Of a DNA stretch of 64,000 nucleotides, positions 21,060-33,888 are shown one piece after another; positions within the stretch are counted from its first letter, which is position 1, and each line of letters begins with the position of its first letter. Both the position numbers and the translations under genes were made by a program. The DNA comes from Macrocystis pyrifera (Eukaryota > Sar > Phaeophyceae > Laminariales > Laminariaceae): NCBI GenBank assembly GCA_031763025.1, contig JASSKH010000016.1, positions 5,938,054 to 6,002,053 of the forward strand. Direction: 5' to 3'. The notes under the pieces were generated by a model. The model saw only the letters and a program-made list of their open reading frames with translations, did not search any database and was not told the DNA's origin.

Positions 21060-24000
21060 ATTCCGAAGTGTCCACCTATGTACGAGGACCGCCAGGGAGC
21101 ATACGGCAGTATCGAGCGGGAGGGAGGGGGCACCACAGTGCCAGACCCCGGAGGACCATACCCTCCCTTACCTGTCAAAACGAGAGAATACCCCAGTAAG
21201 AGCATACAGCAGTATCAAGCGGGCAGGAGGGGGCACAACAGTACCAGACCCCGTAAGACCATACACTCCACTCCACCATCCAGACGCGAAGTAAGTCGTA
21301 TCAAGAGGGAGGGAAGGGGCACCACAGTACCAGACCCCGTAGGACCATACCCTCCACTCCACCGCCTAGCGAGAGAATGCTGCCGTGTCGAGAGAATACA
21401 GCAGTATCGAGAGAAAGTGAGGGGGCACAACAGTACCAGACCCCTTAGCACCATCCCCTCTACTCCCCCGTGAAGAGAGAGAATACAGCAGTATCAAGTC
21501 GGAGTGAGGGGGCACAACAGTACCGGACCCCGTAGGATCATACCCTCCACTCCACCGTCAGAACGAGAAAAATCAGCAGTATCGAGGGGGAGAGAGGGGG
21601 CACAACAGTACCTGACCCCGTAGGATCACACCTCCACTCCCTCGTCCGAACGAGATACGTACAGCAGTATCGATAGGGAGTGAGGGGGCACAACAGTACC
21701 AGACCCCGTAGGACCATACCCACTACTCCCCCCCGTCAAAGAGAGAATACAGCAGTCTCCAAAGGGAGTGAGGGGGCACAACAGTATCAGACCCCTTAGA
21801 ACCATCCCCTCTACTCCCCCGTGAAGAGAGAGAATACAGCAGTATCGAGGGGGAGAGAGGGGGCACAACAGTACCAGACCCCGTAGGATCACACCCTCCA
21901 CTCCATCGTCCGAATGAGATACTTACAGCAGTATCGATAGGGAGTGAGGGGGCACAACAGTACCTGACCCCGTAGGACCATACCTCCTACTCCCCCCCGT
22001 CAAAGAGAGAATACAGCAGTATCGAGAGGGAGTGAGGGGGCACAACAGCACCAGATCCCGTAGGACCATACCCTCTACTCCCTCGTGAAAGGAGAGAATA
22101 CAGCAGTATCGAGGGGGAGTGAGGAGGCACAACAGTACCAGACTCCGCAGGACCATACCCTCTACTCCCCCGTGAAGAGAGAGAATACAGCAGTATCAAG
22201 TGGGAGTGAGGGGGCACAACGGTACCTGACCCCGTGGGATCACACCCTCCACTCCAACGTCATAACGCGATAATACAGCAGTATCGAGAGGGAGTGAGGG
22301 GACACAGCAGTACCAGACCCCGCAGGGCCATACCATCTACTCCCCCGTGAAAAAACAGAATACAGCAGTATCAAGTGGGAGTGAGGGGGCACAACAGTAC
22401 CAGACCCCGCAGGGCCATACCATCTATTCCCCCGTGCAAATAGAGAATACAGCAGTATCAAGTGGGAGTGAGAGGGCACAACAGTACCAGACCCCGTAGG
22501 ACCATACCATCTATTCCCTCGTGAAAAGAGAGAATACAGCAGTATCGAGAGGGAGTGAGGGGGCACAACAGTACCAGACCCCGTAGGACCATACCCTCTA
22601 CTCCCCCGTATAAAGAGAGAATACGGCAGTATCAAGTGAGAGTGAGGGGGCACAACAGTACCATACCTTCCACTCCGCCGCCATAACGAGAAAAATACAT
22701 CAGTATCGAGGGGGAGAGAGGGGGCACAACAGTACCCGACCCCGTAGGACCACACCCTCCACTCCATCGTCTGAACGAGATAATACAGCAGTATCGAGAG
22801 TGAGTGAGGGGGCACAACAGTACCAGACCCCGTAGGACCATACCCACTACTCCCCCCCGTCAAAGAGAGAATACAGCAGTCTCCAAAGGGAGTGAGGGGG
22901 CACAACAGTATCAGACCCCTTAGAACCATCCCCTCTACTCCCCCGTGAAGAGAGAGAATACAGCAGTATCGAGGGGGAGAGAGGGGGCACAACAGTACCA
23001 GACCCCGTAGGATCACACCCTCCACTCCATCGTCCGAATGAGATACTTACAGCAGTATCGATAGGGAGTGAGGGGGCACAACAGTACCTGACCCCGTAGG
23101 ACCATACCTCCTACTCCCCCCCGTCAAAGAGAGAATACAGCAGTATCGAGAGGGAGTGAGGGGGCACAACAGCACCAGATCCCGTAGGACCATACCCTCT
23201 ACTCCCTCGTGAAAGGAGAGAATACAGCAGTATCGAGGGGGAGTGAGGAGGCACAACAGTACCAGACCCCGCAGGACCATACCCTCTACTCCCCCGTGAA
23301 GAGAGAGAATACAGCAGTATCAAGTGGGAGTGAGGGGGCACAACGGTACCTGACCCCGTGGGATCACACCCTCCACTCCAACGTCATAACGCGATAATAC
23401 AGCAGTATCGAGAGGGAGTGAGGGGACACAGCAGTACCAGACCCCGCAGGGCCATACCATCTACTCCCCCGTGAAAAAACAGAATACAGCAGTATCAAGT
23501 GGGAGTGAGGGGGCACAACAGTACCAGACCCCGCAGGGCCATACCATCTATTCCCCCGTGCAAATAGAGAATACAGCAGTATCAAGTGGGAGTGAGAGGG
23601 CACAACAGTACCAGACCCCGTAGGACCATACCATCTATTCCCTCGTGAAAAGAGAGAATACAGCAGTATCGAGAGGGAGTGAGGGGGCACAACAGTACCA
23701 GACCCCGTAGGACCATACCCTCTACTCCCCCGTATAAAGAGAGAATACGGCAGTATCAAGTGAGAGTGAGGGGGCACAACAGTACCATACCTTCCACTCC
23801 GCCGCCATAACGAGAAAAATACATCAGTATCGAGGGGGAGAGAGGGGGCACAACAGTACCCGACCCCGTAGGACCACACCCTCCACTCCATCGTCTGAAC
23901 GAGATAATACAGCAGTATCGAGAGTGAGTGAGGGGGCACAACAGTACCAGACCCCGTAGGACCATACCCACTACTCCCCCCCGTCAAAGAGAGAATACAG

Positions 24001-26870
24001 CAGTCTCCAAAGGGAGTGAGGGGGCACAACAGTATCAGACCCCTTAGAACCATCCCCTCTACTCCCCCGTGAAGAGAGAGAATACAGCAGTATCGAGGGG
24101 GAGAGAGGGGGCACAACAGTACCAGACCCCGTAGGATCACACCCTCCACTCCATCGTCCGAATGAGATACTTACAGCAGTATCGATAGGGAGTGAGGGGG
24201 CACAACAGTACCTGACCCCGTAGGACCATACCTCCTACTCCCCCCCGTCAAAGAGAGAATACAGCAGTATCGAGAGGGAGTGAGGGGGCACAACAGCACC
24301 AGATCCCGTAGGACCATACCCTCTACTCCCTCGTGAAAGGAGAGAATACAGCAGTATCGAGGGGGAGTGAGGAGGCACAACAGTACCAGACCCCGCAGGA
24401 CCATACCCTCTACTCCCCCGTGAAGAGAGAGAATACAGCAGTATCAAGTGGGAGTGAGGGGGCACAACGGTACCTGACCCCGTGGGATCACACCCTCCAC
24501 TCCAACGTCATAACGCGATAATACAGCAGTATCGAGAGGGAGTGAGGAGACACAGCAGTACCAGACCCCGCAGGGCCATACCATCTACTCCCCCGTGAAA
24601 AAACAGAATACAGCAGTATCAAGTGGGAGTGAGGGGGCACAACAGTACCAGACCCCGCAGGGCCATACCATCTATTCCCCCGTGCAAATAGAGAATACAG
24701 CAGTATCAAGTGGGAGTGAGAGGGCACAACAGTACCAGACCCCGTAGGACCATACCATCTATTCCCTCGTGAAAAGAGAGAATACAGCAGTATCGAGAGG
24801 GAGTGAGGGGGCACAACAGTACCAGACCCCGTAGGACCATACCCTCTACTCCCCCGTATAAAGAGAGAATACGGCAGTATCAAGTGAGAGTGAGGGGGCA
24901 CAACAGTACCATACCTTCCACTCCGCCGCCATAACGAGAAAAATACATCAGTATCGAGGGGGAGAGAGGGGGCACAACAGTACCCGACCCCGTAGGACCA
25001 CACCCTCCACTCCATCGTCTGAACGAGATAATACAGCAGTATCGAGAGTGAGTGAGGGGGCACAACAGTACCAGACCCCGTAGGACCATACCCTCTACTC
25101 CCCCCGTCAAAGAGAGAATACAGCAGTATCAAGTGGGAGTGGTATCACACCCTTCACTCCACCGTCATAACGAGAAAATACACCAGTATCGAGGGGGAGA
25201 GAGGGGGCACAACAGTACCAGACCCCGTAGGACCATACCCTCTACTCCCTCGTGAAAAGAGAGAATGCAACAGTATCGAGAGGGAGTGAGGGGGCACAAC
25301 AGTACCAGACCCCGTAGGACCACACCCTCTACTCTCCCGTCAAAAGGAGAATACAGCAGTATCGAGAGGGAGTGAGGGGGCACAACAGTACCAGATCCCT
25401 TAGGACCATACCCTCTACTCCCCCGTGAAGAGAGAGAATATAGCAGTATCAAGTCGGAGTGAGGGGGCACAACAGTACCAGACCCCGTAGGGTCATACCT
25501 TCCACTCCACCGTCAGAACGAGAAAATACGAGAAAATACTGCAGTATCGAGGGGGAGTGAGGGGGCACAACAGTACCTGACCCCGTAGGATCACACCCTC
25601 CACTCCCTCGTCCGAACGAGATACTACAGCAGTATCGACAGGCACAACAGTACCAGACCCCGTAGGACCATACCCTCTACCCCCCTCCGTCAAAGAGAGA
25701 ATTCAGCAGTATCGACAGGGAGTGAAGGGGGCACAACAGCACCAGATGCCGCAGGACCATACCCTCTACTCCCTCGTGCAAGGAGAGAATACAGCAGTAT
25801 CGAGAGAGAGTGAGGGGGCACAACGGTACCAGACCCCGTAGGGCCATACCCTCTACTCCACGTGAAAAGAGAGAACACCGCTGTATCAAGTGGGAGGGAA
25901 GAGGCACAACGGTACCTGATCCCGTGGGATCACACCCTCCGCTCCAACGTCATAACGAGAGAATACAGCAGTATCGAGAGGGAGTGAGGGGGCACAACAG
26001 TACCAGACCCCGTAGGGCCATACTATCTACTCCCCCGTCAAAATAGAGAATACAGCAGTATCAAGTGGGAGTGAGGGGGCACAACAGTACCAGACCCCGT
26101 AGGACCATACCATCTACTACCTCGCGAAAAGAGAGAATACAGCAGTATCGAGAGGGAGCGAGGAGGCACAACCGAACCAGACCCCGTCGGACCACCGTCA
26201 TAATGAGAAAATACACCAGTATCGAGGGGGAGAGAGGGGGCACAACAGTACCTGACCCCGTAGGACCACACCCTCCACTCCATTGTCTGAACGAGATAAT
26301 ACGGCAGTGGATACGGCAGTAGGACCATACCATCTACTACCTCGCGAAAAGAGAGAATACAGCAGTGTCGAGAGGGAGTGAGGAGGCACAACCGAACCAG
26401 ACCCCGTAGGACCACCGTCATAATGAGAAAATACACCAGTATCGAGGGGGGGGGAGAGAGAGAGGGGGCATAACAGTACCTGACCCCGTAGGACCACACC
26501 CTCCACTCCATGATCTGAACGAGATAATACAGCAGTGGATACGGCAGTAGGGAGTGAGGGGGCACAACAGTACCAGACCCCGTAGGACCATACCCTCTAT
26601 CCCCCGTGAAAAGAGAGAGAATACAGCGGTATCGCGGGGGAGAGAGTGGGCACAACAGTACCAGACCCCGTAGGACCATACCATCTACTCCCTCGTGAAA
26701 CGAGAGAATACAGCAGTATCGAGAGAGAGTGAGGGGGCACAACAGTACCAGGCCCCGTAGGACCATACCCTGGGGAGAGAGGGGCCCAACAGCATCTGAC
26801 CCAGCAGGGGCACACCCCCCCCCCTGCAACGTCTGAACGAGAGAATACAGCAGCATACACCATCTCGGGT
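21060..26870 (+). repeat. Minisatellite, ~86-bp monomer, about 67 copies
   Basis: Each monomer has GAGAGAATACAGCAGTATC, GAGTGAGGGGGCACAACAG and TACCAGACCCCGTAGGACCA followed by CTCTACTCC. Spacing is 74-91 bp. The monomer contains the ten-mer TACAGCAGTA, also common elsewhere in the window. Long minus frames across it (up to 261 codons, with YGPTGSGTVVPPHSLSILL) are repeat translations. Confidence 0.97.
21690..25080 (+). repeat. 1,124-bp higher-order unit of 13 monomers, three copies
   Basis: Corresponding landmarks recur at exact 1,124-bp steps, for example ACCATACCCACTACTCC at 21713, 22837 and 23961, and ACGTCATAACGCGATAATAC at 22257, 23381 and 24505. Thirteen monomers fit one step. The three copies are almost identical, with one visible change near 24546. 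That implies very recent amplification, or assembly collapse and expansion. Confidence 0.95.
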
Positions 26871-26897
26871 AACTTGAGTACCCTCCGCATACGCGCG

Positions 26898-27833
26898 TCA
26901 ATTGGCAAGGAGTGAGAGGGCATAGCGGGATCGTAGCCCAATACGCTCTACCCCCCATAAGCTTCGATACCAATTTGCCTTTGTCGCCCTGCACCTGTTT
27001 ATTGATGTTGATCTACGGCCAGCGGGGACAGCGGCGCCAGACCAACCCAACCTCGTATACGCAAGAAAGCGGCAACACACTCGTACCTCCGGGGGGTGCG
27101 TGGATGTCGTGAGGCCAATCAGCTCCTGGTCGTCTTTGCTCCTTGGCTCCACCGGATTAACCTGCGGGGCCCCACTCGGACCAGCTCCTCCCGTACCAGA
27201 CGAGCTTGCTCCAGCCGAGGCACCCCCAGCGTTCGCCCCACCGGCGATTTCGACCGCCTCGAACGGGGGGGCCGAACGTTCCATCCTCCCCGCAGCCTCC
27301 GCTCCGACTCCCGGCTGAAGGGCTGCACCTTCCTCGTCTGCTCCGTTGAGCAGAACACAGTGCTCCAACTCCAGGAGGATACCCGAGGACCGGAGCAGGT
27401 CGACGACGTGTCCCACCAGTAGCCTGGTGGCTTCCGCCTCACGGTACGCACGTGAGGCTCCGGCCCGAGCGGAGGTGGCCAACTTTTCCACGGCCTCCAG
27501 TACTTGGGGCCATGTGTCAGAGCCCGGGCGGGGGGGTACCTTGGAGACCAACCCGCCGAGCGCGCACGCAACCTCGTGCCGCGAACCCGCCGCACAGCTG
27601 CTGCCCGTACCCAGGAAGACACGGGTGAGGTCCAGTACCGCGCCGGCTCCCAACGCACCTTGCTTGAAGCAGGGCAGCTGCTCAAGCGGCGTGGACGAAT
27701 TCACCCAGGTCGCCGACGCCCTGTTTGGGTTAGGGCGTGGCTGCTCCACGGGCAGAACCGGGACTGAGGCTGACGTGGTAACCGCCGCCGCGGCTGCCGA
27801 GAGGGTCGGTGTCGAGCGCGTGGTTCGCGGCAT
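26898..27833 (-). mobile_element. Gag-like N-terminal block (fossil)
   Basis: Begins MPRTTRSTPTLSAAAAAVTT, a basic Ala/Thr-rich leader, then a helical core (LPCFKQGALGAGAVLDLTRV; TWPQVLEAVEKLATSARAG) and a Gly/Ala/Ser-rich linker ending near THPPEVR. Leader, helical core and Gly-rich linker suit a gag-like structural protein. No enzyme motif is present. The final part of the frame, after about 27103, loses protein character. Confidence 0.45.
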
Positions 27834-28002
27834 CTTCCAATACTCTCAAGACTTTCGCGACCGATTCGTAAAGCTTACGAGGTTTCGGGAGCGAAAGGAA
27901 GAAGTGACCTCGCTTCGATACAAATTCCGAGACAATTCGATATAATCAGTGGTTCCATTATTTGTGCCAAATGTGAGTCCATGGATTGGATCTCCATTTT
28001 AC

Positions 28003-28126
28003 CACACGTATCCTGCAATGCAATGTCCCGCCATATCTCCGTACCAAACCCAGATCTCCGTACCAAACCTCTGAATAATTATTACTGCTGTCACAAGGAG
28101 AGTGATGTCATGAGTACATCTTTCAC
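28003..28126 (-). repeat. 3' LTR-like end of the copia element
   Basis: About 97% identical to 35646-35769. It is short for a copia LTR (about 112-124 bp). The preceding minus-strand sequence is purine rich, as expected of a priming tract for second-strand synthesis. Confidence 0.8.
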
Positions 28127-29083
28127 TGCCCCTGCTCGTGCCATCACTTTCCGCAATCATCTCCATGCAATAACAGGAAAAAGCCCATAATATATCCTCC
28201 GTACTATACTCCACATAAAATCATGCCTTCTCAAAACTATAATCAACAGGCAAGACACACCACAAAGTACAATAGTCCGTAGACTAGATTGTTGTAAACT
28301 CACAAACTATCAGCTAGTCTCCCGATCACTTTTTAATACGATTTCAAACTTCTCAACACAACCTGTCTCCATCATATCGGTCATCCTCAAATCACAAACA
28401 ACTCAATTCGAATTCAATATAATGTCGCCAAATAACGGGTGATCAATCCATCATCGTTTCCATCAGTCTCAATTTCAAACACAGATCGTTCAATCGTCAA
28501 ACACACCCGCAAAGTAACGCCAAGTTATCACACAGAGAAGTGTCCTGTCCAACACTCCCCTATATGTCTTTCCTTCTTTATGCTCTCTTAATTCCTCCCC
28601 ATAAAATCACTATCGAGCACATACTACTGCAGTGTCCTCGACACAAGTGTTCCGCCTCACGAATCCAAGTCAAATACCAAACATACAATTCCTCCCCATA
28701 AAATCCTCTACTACCGCTGTTGAGTTCTCCACACTACTAAATACCTTTCGCACCAACTTCAAATATCAAATGCTACAGCCGTTTGTATTATCCTGGCGTC
28801 CCAAGTCAACACAAAAAATCCTCCTCAAGAATATCATCACATAAAAATAGAACACAAGAAATCCCCAAGACTCTGAAAACCAAACACATTAGATACCGTG
28901 GCACATGCCGCACTAGCAATAATCAAATCATCACACAATTAAGTCGGAATCCAAAACGATATGGCACTACTTGCAATTAGATACCACAGTCTCAAGACCC
29001 TTTATGATCCAAAATATCACCACGAAAACACGTTCAATCACTCTTCAACACATACAGTCTAAATCAAAACACCACATAAAACA
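28127..29083. other. Non-coding 3' region of the copia element
   Basis: AT-rich sequence between the RNase H end and the 3' LTR, rich in CACAA, TCAAA and CATAAAATC words. No reading frame of note on either strand. Confidence 0.6.
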
Positions 29084-30520
29084 CTATCCCTCACTCCAAA
29101 TATTCATGACAATGCCCCTGTGGAATTCAAACGCCTCCCTGGTTAGTGCCTTTGTGAGAAAATCGGCATGCTGATACGCCGACGGCACATGAATCACCTT
29201 GATCTCGTCCCTCTCCATCAACTCCCTAATAAAGTGGTGGCGCACATCAATATGCTTCGAGTTCGAGTTGGTGAAAGGGTCGCTAGCAAGAGAAATAGTC
29301 CCCTCATTATCCTCAAAAACCGGAATTAACGGCATGCCAGCATCCGGCAGAAAGAAACGCCAAACCTCCCTGAGGAACAACGCTTCCTTCACTACATCGG
29401 CCAACGCGACATATTCTGCCTCTATGGTTGAGGTCGTCACACACTTTCGAGTCCTAGACAACCAAGCAAGAGGTCCACCGCAACACATCACAACACCTCC
29501 GCTCACACTGCGGCGATCCGCGGCCTTACTCGCATAGTCAGCATCCGCAAACGACTGCATACTCAACCCCATTGCACTCCCCTTCTCAAACGAAATCCCC
29601 AACGAACTCGTTCTCCTCACATATCCCAAAACATCTCGCGCTGCTTCCCAATGCCTAAGCTTCGGGTGGGCACAGTACCTCGCTATCGCACGCACTGCAT
29701 TTGCTATGTCTGGCCTCGTCATCGTCGCTAGCCACATCAGCGATCCAATCAGTTCACGAAAAGGCTCACACACATCCTCCTCATCAACATCAAACTCTCC
29801 AAGTCTCAGTCCAACTCCAATACCAAGCGGCACACTCTTTCCCCACTCAATATTATACTCCTCCGCTAGCTCCAACGCGTAGCTCTCCTGGGAAATAGTC
29901 AAACGTCCGGACTCCCAATCTCTCTCATAAAAACAACCCGAATACCACCTGAGCGGGCCCAAGTCGTTAACAAGCACCATCTCCCCCAGATCCCTGCAAA
30001 ACTGTTCATATCTCTCCTTCTTACCGACAGAAAAGACGTCGTCTACGTGCACTACCAATGTCAGAACGACAATACCATCCACAATCAGTCTAATAACACA
30101 AGCATCAGCCAAACACTGCTCACATCCTAAAAGTAACAAACACCTCTTCAGGTGCGCATGCCACTACCTAGAAGCTTGCTTCAAGCCGTAAAGACTCTTA
30201 GCCAGCTTCACTACCAAGCCAGACATCATACTACATCCCTTCGGCAGTCGCATGTAAACAACAATCCCGGCTTCCAACCTTGAGTTCACAAAAGCTTGCT
30301 CCATGTCCAAATGTTATATATCAAGTTCCTGCTCGCAAGCGAAAGCGGCCAACAAACGCACACACGACACCGCAACAGTGGGAGCGAAAACCTCTCCAAA
30401 GTCTATATACTGCGTCTGCTGATCCCCCCTAGCTACCAACCTTGCCTTGACTTTCGTCGGCCAACCGTATTGATCACGCTTCCAGTCATACACCCACTGA
30501 GCATCTATCCATTTCTCGAT
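29084..30520 (-). mobile_element. Copia reverse transcriptase and RNase H region (fossil)
   Basis: Clear Ty1/copia signatures: HVDDVFSVG for the YVDD-type active site, LIGSLMWLATMTRPDIANAV, SFADADYASKAADRRSVSG, STIEAEYVALADVVKEALFL, VFEDNEGTISLA and KHIDVRHHFIRE. The RNase H domain follows the RT as usual. The 5' part of the RT (29.9-30.5 kb) is less well preserved. Confidence 0.92.
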
Positions 30521-30534
30521 TAATTGCTAGTTGG

Positions 30535-31758
30535 CTACGGTAAAGGTCCCGGCGCTAAGCAGTCCGTGAAACTCAATGCACATGGCGTCCTCGAAGAGGT
30601 GCCGATACTGGTAGCGCGGGGAGGTCGCCTCGGCGAAGGTCTTCGGCACTCATAGGTCGCTGCCGTGGCACAGCACAGTTCCGGACGGTCGTGAGGGGGG
30701 CGCTGCTCCATGATGGCGATTTCGATGTCCTCCCGACGCGCAAAGTGAGTCACAAGGGCGACCGGTACGCTCCCCCCCTGCTGCTCCCCCTGACCCGGCA
30801 TCCCTCCTCCGGGCTCCGCGTGAAGCGTGTTGACCAGGTCCTGCGTGGCAAGAGCCGACAGCAGAACATCCCTTCCCGAGAGGGACAGAAGACCGTGGTT
30901 GTGGCGGGTGACATCACCGCCTCCTCGCGTCCCCCCTGATCTGGTACGTCTGGCGATGCGGACGTCGGCCATACCTCCCGTGCGATCCGGCCGAAGTTCG
31001 GTGATCGCCCTACGGGAAAGAGGCGGCATCGCCGACGCAGGACGCGATAGCGGTGTTTCCTCCGGTGGCGGCCCACCCGCAGACGGCCCGGCGGCCCCAG
31101 GCAACGGCGCGAGCGGTTGCGGAGGCGCGGGCGACGGCGATGTGAGCAGCGGCGTCGCAAGCGGCAGCCCCGTCCCAGACAACCGAGACTGTGGGGACGA
31201 GAGAAGCGGCGGCGTTGCAGGGGTAGATGTCGGCTGTGGGGGCGGGAGAAGCGGCGAAGGCGCAGGGGTAGATGGCGTAGATGATGGCGGCAGGGGCTGC
31301 TGCGTGGCGGGAATCCGAACTCCTCCCCCCTTCCCGGCTGACGCGGCAGGCCCAGAAAACCAAAAAGGGTGGCGGCGCGCCCGTGGCCGGGCCCGAGGCT
31401 GAACAGTCGGCGGCGGCGGCGGCGGCGGCGGGGCAGTGGCCAGCGGCGTTGGCGGCGAAGCGGCAGACCTGGAAATCCACACGATGTCCCTGGTGTGGCA
31501 CACCTGGCCGGTGGAAGCCTTGAGCACCCGCACCGTGGAACGGCCGTGTTCGTAGCCGTGGCCGAGGAAGTAGCACGTGGCGGACTGGTCGTCCAACTTG
31601 GTCTTTCGCATAACGCGCATCATCCCCGGCTGGAAAAACGGCAGGACGATGGCGTCGGGCTTCATGCCCGTGAAGGCCTCGTACGGGGAGATGTTGCCGG
31701 GGTTGGCCTTGGCGCTGCAGCGGTTGAGGCACCCCGCGATGTACCGCACCGACTCCAT
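30535..31758 (-). mobile_element. Copia integrase C-terminal region and linker (fossil)
   Basis: Starts with YIAGCLNRCSAKANPGNISP and YEAFTGMKPDAIVLPFFQPG, the conserved PYE..TG..P block after the copia integrase core, then GHGYEHGRSTVRVL and HTRDIVW. A long Pro/Ser/Thr-rich low-complexity linker leads to the reverse transcriptase. Confidence 0.85.
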
Positions 31759-31780
31759 CTACAAGCCGTCCCCGCGAGGG

Positions 31781-33696
31781 TCAAGACCAGGGATAACGGA
31801 AAAATCGGGGATGCCGAGCTATTCCGCCGCGCTGCGACGGCACACGGTACCCCCCTTCATCAAGCGCCAGATAGCGCTCTCGACGGGCGCGTTCTGCTGC
31901 GGCGTGTCGGGGGTGGTGAACTCGAGGCGAATGCCAGCGTCGGCGCAGAAGGCACGAAACTCCGCGTTGGTCCACTCGGTGCCCATGTCGACGCGAAAGC
32001 ACTCGATGTTGGCACGGCGGTACTTGGAGAGGTCGGTGATGGCCACCTTCACTCCAGCAAGGGCATCGGACTTGCTCCGAAGCCCGTAGACCAGGACGAA
32101 CCGCGAATAGCTGTCCAAGACCACCAGCAAGTACATGCTGCCACCGATGGACGCGGTGACCTTGCCGCAGAGGTCCAGGTGGAACGTGACCCCCGGCTCT
32201 CGCGCCCTTCCACCAGTCCGCGGTACACCAGCCTTTCGCCCCTTGATCATCACGCACGACTCGCACGTCTCCAGTGTGCCGGTGAGCTGGTGCCCCTGTT
32301 GCTTAGCGGTTTCTCTCAGCAAAAAATCGCATAAGTGGCCGGTGCAGCGGTGGTAAAAGTTGATGTCAAACGTTTTGGTCGGGGAACAAGCCATAAAGGG
32401 GTGATTCTTGGGTGCAATCGCCGCAAGCGCACCACACAAAACACCACACAAAACAGCACCGCCTTCCACACTGAAAAGGTCATTGTCAAATGCTTGCACC
32501 AAAAACGCAGCCTCCACATCGGAAATAAAAGAGGGGCCTACAGCACGGAGATCCTTTCCGTGAGTACCGTCCATCTCTGAGTCGTTCATAAGCACGGCCA
32601 CCACATTTAACACCAACTCCAATCCGTCAAGGGTCCGGGGGGCCTGGAAAATCAAACCTGAAGGCGAAGTCACGACGCCTGAATCGGCGGGCGGGAAGCT
32701 ACCAGTCGAAGGTACCACGCCTGCAAGGGCGGACGGAAAGCAACCCTCGGACGCCCCGCAAAACGGTTCATCGGGAGGGGTAGACCATGGCACTACATCG
32801 TCGTCATCGATGGGCGGGAAACACATGTCGCCAGGTACTACACCAGCGTGGCCAGCGGTGGAAAGAGAACTCTCAAGATCAAACGAATCAGGGGGGAAAT
32901 CTGACCCAGGGAGAAGTCCTACAAAAGCCGGCAAAGCAGTCTTAATCCCACACACACTCACACGCGTCGCAAACAAAGATGACCCAGATTGGCTGCGAGG
33001 GAAGGTCAAACCAAGGGGGGGCAGGTGCACACCTTTCACATCAATCGTAATAGGCATGTGCGCGGAGAGTTCATGGAGCGAAAGAAGGTTAAAATTCAAT
33101 CCCTCAACCGCTGACACGTTCGGCAAAAGCACTCTAACATCTTCTCGTACACCGGCAGCATTCCATTGATGAAAGTCAAAAATCAAACTTCCACGCGCGG
33201 CAGCACGAAGCATTTGGCCACTACCAACCTGTACATATCTCTGATTAATAGGAATGTCGTTGCTGCGGAGAGTGTCAAACATATGCGCGTCACCATTGAT
33301 GTAGGTACCACTATCACCGGAATCCGTAAGCACCTCCTCGCTACCATGCGGCTGGCATAAGCCCAAGTTGTTGGCCTGTGCCAAAAACGCATTCCCGACT
33401 TCGTCATTTTCTACGTCACTCTCATTCCCGTCATTCAAACCATTATCAACACCAGGCACACCGAACTCGCCTACTGGCACAAAGTGCATGACGAGGGCGT
33501 GCAGTCCAGACGGCGCGGGATCCGATCCAGGAGAAGAGTAAGCAGCAGAAGGGGGCGCGGGGCTGCCGGTGTAGTGGACCATTTCCTGCTGGTGGGGCTG
33601 TTGGGGCTGATGTTGAAGCTGGGGCGGGGGCAGCTGCTGCTGCTGTTGCTGCTGCGTTCCGACGACGGCGGTGGCAATATTTCCATTGCTCACCAT
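31781..33696 (-). mobile_element. Copia protease and integrase core region (fossil)
   Basis: An Asp protease-like motif (VLTDSGDSGTYINGD) is followed by a gag-pre-integrase domain with zinc-binding His/Cys (FYHRCTGH and CESCVM). The integrase catalytic core follows: FHLDLCGK, FRVDMGTEW and PQQNAPVESAI supply the D, D and E positions. The protease cuts the polyprotein and the integrase inserts cDNA. The order identifies Ty1/copia as opposed to Ty3. Confidence 0.9.
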
Positions 33697-33888
33697 GGCT
33701 GGATCGGGGGTGTAGGGCCCTGCGCCTCCGTGTTACCCCAGGACCCGCCGGTGCCGCCGTACTCGTACTGATGCTGCTGATAGTAGGTGTTTCTGTACTC
33801 GTCGTACAGGAGCGGGGGGGAAATTTCTTGCGCGATGTATGCGCGGGCGTTCTGCGTGCGTGGCTGGTTTTGACTAGGGTTGTGACCA

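Larger units (their letters stand above)
20040..27833 (-). mobile_element. Gag-like retroelement remnant split by a minisatellite (fossil)
   Basis: Two minus-strand gag-like blocks (26898-27833 and 20040-20960) have the same orientation and similar composition, and are separated by the tandem array at 21060-26870. The order fits a single element's N- and C-terminal gag parts with the array expanded between them. The boundaries near 27103 and 20890 look intron-like, which is inference. The element is broken and no pol genes accompany it. Confidence 0.5.

Noticed and set aside
22240-25132. Long minus-strand frames (up to 261 codons) with repeating YGPTGSGTVVPPHS
   Set aside because: They are translations of the ~86-bp minisatellite and recur at exact 1,124-bp steps; no independent coding signal.
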